Part shown: positions 1 through 5,195 of the stretch, in pieces | How positions within the stretch are numbered: the stretch's first letter is position 1 | How the letters are laid out: each line of letters starts with the position of its first letter | From: Aquificales bacterium | GTDB lineage: Bacteria > Aquificota > Aquificia > Aquificales > QOAS01 | Assembly: GCA_027035985.1 (NCBI GenBank) | Contig: JALVTI010000134.1 | Coordinates: forward strand, 1 to 5,195 | DNA: 5,195 nt | Reading direction: 5' to 3' | Translations under genes and position numbers: made by a program | The notes under the pieces: generated by a model | Databases searched by the model: none | Told to the model about the DNA's origin: nothing | The model's input: only the letters and a program-made list of their open reading frames with translations

Positions 1-1858
1 CCTTTATAGGTTTACCTTCTTTAACACATGCGGTTAATTGTTCCCTAACGTTGGGAATTTCAATCTCGTCGTTTTGGTCTATTCTGTCGTAGTCGGCGGG
101 GTTAACGAATTCGAGGGGTAGGATACCGAAGTTGCATAGGTTTTGGTGGTGAATTCTGGCGAAGGATTTTGCGATAACAGCTCTAACGCCGAGATACCTA
201 GGTGCGAGTGCGGCGTGCTCCCTGGAGGAACCCTGACCGTAGTTCTCTCCTCCAACGATAACGGTGGCGATACCTTCCTCTTTGTTTTTGAGGGCCCTTT
301 CGGCAAAACCGGGATCTACGTAGTGGTAAACGTATTTGGAGATTTCGTAGATGTTGGACCTTAGGGGTAGTATTTTCGCACCGGCGGGCATAATGTGGTC
401 GGTGGTTATATTGTCGCCAACTTTTATTTCAACCTTACCTTTGATGGCTTCGGGAAGTTCGTCGAACTCCGGTAGAGGTCTTATATTGGGACCCCTTCTA
501 ATTTCAACCTGTTTCCTCTCCTCCTTAGGTAGGGGGGGTATGAGTAATGCATCGTTGTAAGGAATGAACTTCTCGGGTAGGGTTACCCTGATGGGTTCGC
601 CGAGGGTTCTGGGGTCGGTTATGTAACCGGTTAGTGCGGCAGCCGCACAGGTTTCGGGAGATGCGAGGTATACGCCGGCGTCGAGGGTTCCGGAACGACC
701 CTTGAAGTTCCTGTTGAAAGACCTAACGGAAACTCCTTTGGAGGGAGGTGCCCAACCCATACCGATACAGGGACCGCAAGCGGTTTCGATAATCCTAGCA
801 CCGGCGTTAATCAGGTCTGCCAAGGTTCCGTCCCTGGCGATTTGCTCGAGCACCTGTCTAGAACCGGGGGCGATTATGAGGGATACATCCCTGTGAACCT
901 TTTTACCTTTGAGGATTTCGGCAACGGTCTTGAGGTCCCTATAGGAGGAGTTGGTGCAGGAACCTATCACAACCTGGTTGACTTTAACCTTTCCGTGGAG
1001 TTCCCTAACGGGCACAACGTTGTCGGGGGAGTGGGGTTGCGCTATCAGGGGTTCGAGCTCATTGAGGTCGATAATTACCTCTTCGTCGTATTCCGCATCG
1101 GGGTCGGGCAACAGCTCAACCCAATCCTGCTCTCTGCCTTCCCTGCGGAAGAAGTCGAGAGTGTTCTCGTCGGAGGGGAATATCGAGGTGGTTGCACCCA
1201 GTTCGGCACCCATGTTGGTAATGGTTGCCCTTTCGGGAACGGATAGAGCTTTGATACCCTCTCCCACGTATTCGAAAATCCTCATAAGACCGCCTTTAAC
1301 GGTTAGGCGGCGGAGCATTTCGAGGATGATGTCTTTTGCGGACACCCACGCGGGGAGCTGTTTACCTCTGAGTTCGACCTTTACGATTTTGGGCATTTTG
1401 GTGTAGAAAGGCTCACCCGCCATAGCCGCGGCGACGTCGAGACCACCCGCACCTATTGCGAGCATTCCCGCACCGCCGGCGGTCGGAGTATGGGAGTCGG
1501 AACCCAATAGGGTTTTTCCGGGTTTGGCAAACCTTTCAAGGTGAACCTGGTGGCATATACCGTTACCGGGTTTGGAAACCCAGATACCGTATTTCATACC
1601 GACGGTTCTCAAATACTCGTGGTCGTCGGGGTTTCTGAAGTCGAGCTGCAAGGTGTTGTGGTCTATGTAGGAAACCGATAGGTCGGGGGTTTTTACCTCA
1701 TCAACGCCCATAGCCTCGAATTCGAGGTAAGCCATAGTTCCGGTGGCGTCCTGGGTGAGGGTTTGGTCTATCCTAATGGCGATTTCCTTACCGGGTTCCA
1801 TTTCGCCGTGAACGAGGTGGTCTTTAATAATCTTCCACGCGACGGTTCCCTTAGCCAT
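1..1858 (-). CDS. acn: Aconitate hydratase, Aquifex-type (3' end outside window)
   Basis: This gene encodes an aconitase, the cytoplasmic [4Fe-4S] enzyme that interconverts citrate and isocitrate through cis-aconitate. I translated 619 complete codons; the gene then leaves the window. The catalytic part (about residues 1-420) contains DSHTPTAGG at 121-129, the cluster ligand Cys301 in GSCTNSS, and Cys361 and Cys364 in ACGPCIGMG. A linker follows, then the swivel domain from about 470, with GDNITTDHIMPAG at 481-493 and the active-site loop GQGSSREHAAL at 541-551. All three cluster cysteines and the Ser-Ser-Arg-Glu-His segment are present, so the enzyme should be active. Family members of this short form run to roughly 640-660 residues, so only some 20-40 residues are missing. 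The ATG at 1858 is chosen because GGAGG lies 7 nt upstream and the protein begins in family style (MAKGTVAWKI). It follows icd on the same strand and is probably co-transcribed with it. Assignment to aconitase is firm; assignment to the Aquifex-type subgroup comes from recalled family features. Confidence 0.95.
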   Translation of the reverse strand, partial: MAKGTVAWKIIKDHLVHGEMEPGKEIAIRIDQTLTQDATGTMAYLEFEAMGVDEVKTPDLSVSYIDHNTLQLDFRNPDDHEYLRTVGMKYGIWVSKPGNGICHQVHLERFAKPGKTLLGSDSHTPTAGGAGMLAIGAGGLDVAAAMAGEPFYTKMPKIVKVELRGKQLPAWVSAKDIILEMLRRLTVKGGLMRIFEYVGEGIKALSVPERATITNMGAELGATTSIFPSDENTLDFFRREGREQDWVELLPDPDAEYDEEVIIDLNELEPLIAQPHSPDNVVPVRELHGKVKVNQVVIGSCTNSSYRDLKTVAEILKGKKVHRDVSLIIAPGSRQVLEQIARDGTLADLINAGARIIETACGPCIGMGWAPPSKGVSVRSFNRNFKGRSGTLDAGVYLASPETCAAAALTGYITDPRTLGEPIRVTLPEKFIPYNDALLIPPLPKEERKQVEIRRGPNIRPLPEFDELPEAIKGKVEIKVGDNITTDHIMPAGAKILPLRSNIYEISKYVYHYVDPGFAERALKNKEEGIATVIVGGENYGQGSSREHAALAPRYLGVRAVIAKSFARIHHQNLCNFGILPLEFVNPADYDRIDQNDEIEIPNVREQLTACVKEGKPIK

Positions 1859-1861
1859 TTC

Positions 1862-1879
1862 AGAACCTCCGAAAGTTCT
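1862..1879 (-). promoter_or_regulatory. Hairpin overlapping the acn ribosome binding site
   Basis: On the minus strand AGAACTT pairs with AGGTTCT across the four-base loop TCGG, giving 7 bp including one G-U pair. The last three bases of the GGAGG site are in the 3' arm and the first two in the loop. The structure is seen in the sequence. A role in controlling acn translation, or in stabilising the mRNA, is inference. The stem is short for a high growth temperature. Confidence 0.35.
1866..1870 (-). promoter_or_regulatory. Ribosome binding site of acn
   Basis: Reads GGAGG on the minus strand, 7 nt before the acn ATG. It fixes the start codon. Part of it lies inside the predicted hairpin at 1862-1879. 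Confidence 0.85.
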
Positions 1880-1948
1880 TGTTAAGAAAAGCAGTTTTAC
1901 CAAAAAGGTGGATAAAAGAAAAGGGGATATACATTAAAAGGCAAAGGA

Positions 1949-4249
1949 TTAGTTGTTTAGAAGTCTGTCGATAATCTCGTTGAAGGTTTTGGAAGGTCTC
2001 ATGAGGGAGACAACCTTCTCGTAGAGCTCAACAACCTCTTTTTGCTTTTCGGGAGGTAGTTTTTCGAGAATTTGTTTTTCAACGGGGTCATTGGGGTTGA
2101 GTCCGAAGAAATACCATGCGTCTATACCGGCGGGTTTGCCTTCGGTAGCCCTAATCTCTTCGAGGATTTGCTGCTCTTTTTCCGCCAGCTCTTTGGCAAC
2201 GGGGGCGAATTTTTCTTTAAGTTCTTTGTCCTCGTCCTGCTCGGCGAGTGCTTCAGCCCAGAACCTAGCGAGGTAGTAGTGGGAGCCCCTGGTATCCAAT
2301 TCGCCAACCTTACGTTTAGGGGTTTTGTCCTCCATTAAATACTTGTAAATCGCCTTGTAGAGTGCGTCGGCGATAACCTTAGCCTTTTTGTTTTCGGGAT
2401 TTTTCCTATATTCATGCATTAAAGCTTCGTAAACCGCCAAATACTCCCCTAAAGAGTCCCACCTTAGGTGGGTTTCCTTTAGAAACTGCGATACGTGTCT
2501 GGGTGCGGAACCGCCCGCTCCGGTTTCGAGGAGAATACCGCCCGCCAACAGGGGAACAATCGACTGCGCCCTTGCGGAGGTTCCAACCTCTATTATGGGG
2601 AATAGGTCGGTCAGATAGTCCCTCAAAACGTTACCGGTTACCGATATGGTGTATTTACCCTCCCTGAAGCGTTTGAGGGTGAATTTCATAGCGTCTTTGG
2701 GGGGCATGATGTACCAGTCGACACCCCCGAGTTCTCCTTTTTGTTCCAACTCTTGGAGTTTTGCCCTTACCCTTTTGATGAGCTCCCTATCGTGCGCCCT
2801 TCTCCTGTCGAGCCAAAAGACGATAGGAGCCTTTTGTTGCTTTGCCCTCTGAACGGCTATCTCAATCCAGTTTTCAATTGCGGGGGATTTTGCTACACAG
2901 CTTCTGTAAATATCTCCTTCTTCAACTTCCTGTTCCATAAGGATGTTTCCTTGTTCATCCACAACGCGGAATTTTCCTTTTGCGGGTGCGAAGAAAGTCT
3001 TATCGTGGGAGCCGTATTCCTCGGCTTTCATAGCCATTAGACCGACGTTTTCAACCGAACCGACGCATGCGGGGTCGAATTGTCCCCTTACTTTGATATC
3101 CTCTACAATTTCGTCGTACATAGTGGCGTAACTTCTATCGGGAACGGTTAGAACCACGTCGTCTTCTTCCCCTTGGGGACCCCAAGCCTTTAGACCATTT
3201 TTGATAACGGCGGGAATGGACGCATCAATAATGACATCGTTGGGTCTGTGGAGGTTGGTTATACCTTTGTCGGAGTCAACCATATACATACGGGGTTGCT
3301 CTTTGTAAATCTCTTCAAGGGTTTTCTTAATAGCCTCCTGCTCCTCGGGGGAGAGTTTCTTCATCTTCTCTTCGAGGTCTACAAGACCCCTTTCCGGTTT
3401 GAAACCTATCTTCTCGAGCAGGTCCCCGTGTTTCTCCCATAGTTTTTTGAAGTAAACCCTTATGGCGTCGCCGAAGATTACCGGGTCGGAGACCCTCATC
3501 ATGGTAGCCTTTACATGGAGCGAAAAGAGTATGTCGTTTTCTTTAGCATCTTGAATTACCTCTTCGAAGAACTGACGGAGTTTTCTCCTATTCATGTGAG
3601 TCGAATCGATGACATCTCCTTTTTCGAGTTCGAGTTCTTTCATTACCTGAACGTTTCCGTTTTCATCTACGAACTCTATACGGAGTTTTTTGTTCTCATC
3701 CAAAGTGACCGATTTTTCATTGTCGTAGAAGTCTCCCGATTTCATATAGGCGACATAGCTCTTTTGGTGGGGGTCGGTGGGTTTGAGTTTGTGGGGGTGT
3801 CTTTTTGCGTATTCCTTAACGGGAGGGGCTATCAACCTTATGGAGTTCCCTTGACGGATTAGCGGGTTAACCACGGAACCCACGCAGGCGTCGTATTTCT
3901 TCTTAATCTCCTCCTCTTCGGGGGTTTGAGGTTCTTCGGGGTAGTCGGGTAGGTCGAAACCCCTCTTTTGGAGTTCCCTGATGGTTTCTATCAGCTGGGG
4001 AACCGATGCGGAGATGTTGGGGAGTTTTATAAGGTTACACTCGGGTTTCCAAACGAGTTCGCCCAGATATGCCAAATCGTCGGGTTCGTAACCAAATTGC
4101 GCCAAAACCCTACCGGCGAGGGAGATATCCCTTACATCTATATCTATTCCGGCGTTTTTGGTAAACGCTTTAACGATGGGAAGCAGAGAGTAGCTCGCAA
4201 GCTGGGGAGCCTCGTCGGTTTTAGTCCAAGTAATGACAGGCTTTGCCAT
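1949..4249 (-). CDS. icd: NADP-dependent isocitrate dehydrogenase, monomeric type
   Basis: The product (766 residues) interconverts isocitrate and 2-oxoglutarate plus CO2 using NADP(H) and a divalent metal. Numbering from the chosen Met, it has TDEAPQLASYSLLP at 11-24, DISLAGR at 41-47 and LPNISASVPQL at 76-86. The substrate-binding stretch GSVVNP starts at 124 (Ser125, Asn128, Arg132, Arg138), followed by KATMMRVSDP from 247, SDKGITNLH from 326 and VIIDASIP from 339. EYGSHDKTF at 411-419, WLDRRRAHD at 479-487, TGNVLRDYLTDLFP at 538-551, ETGAGGSAPRHV at 575-586, LRWDSLGE and LDTRGSHYYLAR follow; the last three carry the NADP-contacting His and Arg residues known in this family. Characterised members have about 740 residues; the excess here is largely a charged helical stretch at about 720-746, before the C-terminal MRPSKTFN. 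An upstream in-frame ATG at 4309 is rejected because GGAGG sits 7 nt before 4249 and homology starts there. It probably heads an operon with acn; such enzymes serve either TCA direction. Confidence 0.97.
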   Translation of the reverse strand: MAKPVITWTKTDEAPQLASYSLLPIVKAFTKNAGIDIDVRDISLAGRVLAQFGYEPDDLAYLGELVWKPECNLIKLPNISASVPQLIETIRELQKRGFDLPDYPEEPQTPEEEEIKKKYDACVGSVVNPLIRQGNSIRLIAPPVKEYAKRHPHKLKPTDPHQKSYVAYMKSGDFYDNEKSVTLDENKKLRIEFVDENGNVQVMKELELEKGDVIDSTHMNRRKLRQFFEEVIQDAKENDILFSLHVKATMMRVSDPVIFGDAIRVYFKKLWEKHGDLLEKIGFKPERGLVDLEEKMKKLSPEEQEAIKKTLEEIYKEQPRMYMVDSDKGITNLHRPNDVIIDASIPAVIKNGLKAWGPQGEEDDVVLTVPDRSYATMYDEIVEDIKVRGQFDPACVGSVENVGLMAMKAEEYGSHDKTFFAPAKGKFRVVDEQGNILMEQEVEEGDIYRSCVAKSPAIENWIEIAVQRAKQQKAPIVFWLDRRRAHDRELIKRVRAKLQELEQKGELGGVDWYIMPPKDAMKFTLKRFREGKYTISVTGNVLRDYLTDLFPIIEVGTSARAQSIVPLLAGGILLETGAGGSAPRHVSQFLKETHLRWDSLGEYLAVYEALMHEYRKNPENKKAKVIADALYKAIYKYLMEDKTPKRKVGELDTRGSHYYLARFWAEALAEQDEDKELKEKFAPVAKELAEKEQQILEEIRATEGKPAGIDAWYFFGLNPNDPVEKQILEKLPPEKQKEVVELYEKVVSLMRPSKTFNEIIDRLLNN

Positions 4250-4256
4250 GCCTTTA

Positions 4257-4261
4257 CCTCC
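4257..4261 (-). promoter_or_regulatory. Ribosome binding site of icd
   Basis: Reads GGAGG on the minus strand, 7 nt before the ATG at 4249. It decides that start over the in-frame ATG at 4309, which would add 20 unconserved residues and overlap the divergent promoter region. Confidence 0.85.
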
Positions 4262-4281
4262 AAAAGGTTGGTGTTTGTTTA

Positions 4282-4309
4282 ATGATAACCACTTTAAAAG
4301 TTTCCCCAA
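4282..4309 (-). promoter_or_regulatory. Candidate promoter of icd-acn
   Basis: On the minus strand TTGGGG (4309-4304) and TATCAT (4287-4282) are separated by 16 bp. The -10 is good and the -35 matches consensus only in TTG, so an activator or an alternative sigma factor is possible. Transcription would start about 15 nt before the GGAGG of icd. An 11-bp palindrome, ACTTT-A-AAAGT at 4291-4301, lies in the spacer and could be an operator. The assignment is tentative. Confidence 0.35.
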
Positions 4310-4321
4310 GATTTAACAAAA

Positions 4322-4349
4322 TTGACACTTACAGGTTCTATGATATAAT
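4322..4349 (+). promoter_or_regulatory. Near-consensus sigma-70 promoter with extended -10
   Basis: TTGACA at 4322-4327 and TATAAT at 4344-4349 are both perfect matches, separated by 16 bp, with TG one base upstream of the -10 (4341-4342). Transcription should start near 4356, leaving a leader of about 28 nt before the membrane-protein ATG at 4384. Opposite icd, it gives a compact divergent control region. It is the strongest promoter-like sequence in the window. Confidence 0.8.
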
Positions 4350-4383
4350 TCACCAAAAAAGGTTTTTAAAATGGTGGAAGTTT

Positions 4384-4746
4384 ATGCCAATGGAAGGAAT
4401 CCACGAAGCTAGCGGTTATCTTGCATTAGCCCTGTTGGGTGTGGTTTTAGCAACAGGTCTGTGCATAAGCCTACCGAAAATCTTAAAATCCCCCGAAGGG
4501 GCTAACCTTTATAAACTTCACAAAGCGGTTTCGGGTCTGTTTATAGCCGCCCTGCTAGCACACGCCGCAACCACGGAGGTGGTAAACGGCTATTTCACCT
4601 TGGGGGCTTTTCTAATGGGGTTAACCCTTGCGATAGCCCTCTCCCTAAGCTGGTTTCCCAATAAAAAAAAGCTCCTTTTGAACTTGAAATGTTTAGTCTT
4701 CCTAATAGGGGTTATTGTTCTCTTGGTGGCACACTTAAAGGCTTAA
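4384..4746 (+). CDS. Small four-helix membrane protein of unknown function
   Basis: I do not recognise the family. The 120-residue product has four predicted membrane helices at about 10-30, 45-65, 70-91 and 98-117. Positive charge sits in the helix 1-2 loop (Lys32, 35, 44, 47) and the helix 3-4 loop (Lys94-96), while the N terminus and the 2-3 loop lack it; the positive-inside rule then puts both ends outside the cytoplasm. Histidines are His7, His46, His60 and His117. His7, His60 and His117 fall near the same outer face, which would suit a b-type haem site as in small cytochrome b561-like or ferric-reductase-like proteins; this is speculation. The ATG at 4384 is chosen because it follows the promoter and has GGTGG (4373-4377) 6 nt upstream; ATG 4390 is a close alternative. 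The reading frame extends upstream to 4243 but that part precedes the probable transcription start. It has no same-strand neighbour within the window. Confidence 0.75.
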   Translation: MPMEGIHEASGYLALALLGVVLATGLCISLPKILKSPEGANLYKLHKAVSGLFIAALLAHAATTEVVNGYFTLGAFLMGLTLAIALSLSWFPNKKKLLLNLKCLVFLIGVIVLLVAHLKA

Positions 4747-4900
4747 AAAATTCGCTTCCTTTTGAGGATTTATCTATTTCCTTCCCTTAAAGAGTTATAA
4801 ATTTGAACCCACCTTAATGGAGAGAGAACCTCATCCTTCAAAAGCAAAGAACACGTTGCAAAGCCCTTATAAAAACTCATATCTTTCATTTACCCGATAG
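4747..4900. other. Intergenic stretch with no recognisable gene or terminator
   Basis: After the membrane-protein stop there is no GC-rich hairpin followed by a T run, so no intrinsic terminator is evident. A 27-codon frame (4817-4900) has no ribosome binding site and is not called. An imperfect inverted pair, CTTTTGAGGAT (4759-4769) and ATCCTTCAAAAG (4833-4844), has a long loop and is of doubtful meaning. Confidence 0.5.
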
Positions 4901-5166
4901 GTTTAAAGCAAATCTCCCTATACCTTTACAAGGTTAGACTCAAGATTTAATGACAAGTTATGGATTGAAAATTGACAAAAACTTTTTGCAAGATTGAGTT
5001 TTGTTTTAGAGTTCCAATAAAATGGCACACCCCAAGGGATTAATGTCAATATAGGGTTGACCAAAAAATTCAATTTTTGCTTGACCTTTTAAGGTTGGTT
5101 TGATATCCTTTAAACTCAAGTAAAGGTTGGGTTCCTTGGTAACTTAATAATGGTGGGCTCACCCTT
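4901..5166 (+). promoter_or_regulatory. Probable CRISPR leader
   Basis: This AT-rich, gene-free stretch ends directly at the 29-nt repeat. Repeats ending in ATTGAAAC are normally read with that end downstream, so the leader is expected on this side. It contains a plausible promoter 58-86 nt before the repeat, the direct repeat AAGGTTGG (5091 and 5123), the A/T palindrome AAAAATT-C-AATTTTT (5064-5078) and a near-palindrome against the first repeat (5152-5163). The left boundary is arbitrary. Leaders drive pre-crRNA transcription and direct Cas1-Cas2 to insert new spacers at the first repeat. Confidence depends on the repeat being real. Confidence 0.65.
5081..5109 (+). promoter_or_regulatory. 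Candidate pre-crRNA promoter
   Basis: TTGACC (5081-5086) and TATCCT (5104-5109) are 17 bp apart, with an extended -10 TG at 5101-5102. Start of transcription would be near 5116, about 50 nt before the first repeat, in the orientation expected for the array. Confidence 0.55.
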
Positions 5167-5195
5167 GTTTTTATGTCCCTATAAGGGATTGAAAC
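5167..5195 (+). CRISPR. First repeat of a CRISPR array continuing beyond the window
   Basis: The final 29 nt have the anatomy of a type I-B/III-class repeat. They start GTTTTTATG, then have the inverted repeat TCCCT-ATA-AGGGA (5176-5188), and end ATTGAAAC (5188-5195), the 8-nt sequence that becomes the 5' handle of mature crRNAs after Cas6 cleavage. The window stops at the last repeat base, so no spacer or second full repeat can be seen, and the 5' edge could differ by a base or two. An AT-rich leader-like region with a promoter precedes it. No cas gene lies in the window, so the array may be next to its cas operon to the right or stand alone. Confidence 0.8.

Noticed and set aside
936..954. 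GTCCCTATAGGAGGAGTTG inside acn, similar to the CRISPR repeat core
   Set aside because: It encodes the conserved aconitase segment after GSCTNSS; the likeness is a coincidence of coding sequence.
842..1406. Plus-strand open frames of up to 151 codons across the aconitase gene
   Set aside because: They are antisense to a firmly identified aconitase and show no domain, signal or ribosome binding site; they are by-products of its codon use.
1859..1948. Terminator or separate promoter between icd and acn
   Set aside because: The minus-strand sequence is T-rich but has no stable hairpin followed by a T run, and no paired -35 and -10 of useful quality.
3515..3862. Plus-strand 115-codon frame within the isocitrate dehydrogenase gene
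   Set aside because: It is antisense to conserved enzyme sequence; the Phe- and Val-rich content reflects complementing Glu, Lys and Asp codons.
4250..4309. N-terminal extension of the isocitrate dehydrogenase from ATG 4309
   Set aside because: The 20 extra residues do not resemble the family start, which begins at MAKPVITW, and a GGAGG sits at ideal spacing before 4249.
4243..4383. N-terminal extension of the membrane protein from ATG 4243
   Set aside because: It would lie upstream of the near-consensus promoter and overlap icd and its control region; no ribosome binding site supports it.
4864..4876. CCCTTATAAAAAC, resembling a shortened reverse complement of the repeat, and TCCCTATA at 4915-4922
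   Set aside because: Each match is short or needs an eight-base deletion, with no support from the flanking bases.
4817..4900. 27-codon frame in the intergenic stretch
   Set aside because: No ribosome binding site or promoter, and no recognisable composition of a small protein.
4972..5009. TTGACA at 4972 as another leader promoter
   Set aside because: No acceptable -10 element lies 15-19 bp downstream.

Overview
The window looks like chromosomal DNA from a thermophilic, probably chemolithoautotrophic bacterium, with Aquificota or a relative as the best guess. This rests on three things: an aconitase of the short lineage usually called Aquifex-type, proteins rich in Lys, Glu and Arg, and a CRISPR repeat ending in ATTGAAAC, a form common in thermophiles. 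The assignment is an inference; no rRNA or other firm marker is present.

Layout. Positions 1-1858 (minus strand) hold most of an aconitate hydratase gene, whose 3' end runs off the left edge. Positions 1949-4249 (minus) hold a complete monomeric-type NADP isocitrate dehydrogenase. The two genes lie 90 bp apart, each with a GGAGG ribosome binding site, and read as one icd-acn transcription unit. They catalyse the consecutive interconversions citrate-isocitrate and isocitrate-2-oxoglutarate, usable in the oxidative or the reductive TCA direction. A divergent control region (about 4250-4383) separates icd from a small plus-strand gene (4384-4746). That gene encodes a four-helix membrane protein of unknown function and is preceded by a TTGACA-16-TATAAT promoter with an extended -10.

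Positions 4747-5166 hold no convincing gene. The last part of this stretch looks like a CRISPR leader: it is AT-rich, has a plausible plus-strand promoter and repeated short motifs, and ends against a 29-nt CRISPR-type repeat at 5167-5195. The window stops at the last base of that repeat, so spacers and any cas genes lie outside. Only one full copy is visible, so the array call rests on the repeat's structure and position, not on repetition.

The main points for follow-up are the leader/first-repeat junction, two degenerate repeat-like stretches inside the leader, the histidine pattern of the small membrane protein, and a hairpin over the aconitase ribosome binding site. No clearly new multi-gene system is contained within the window.
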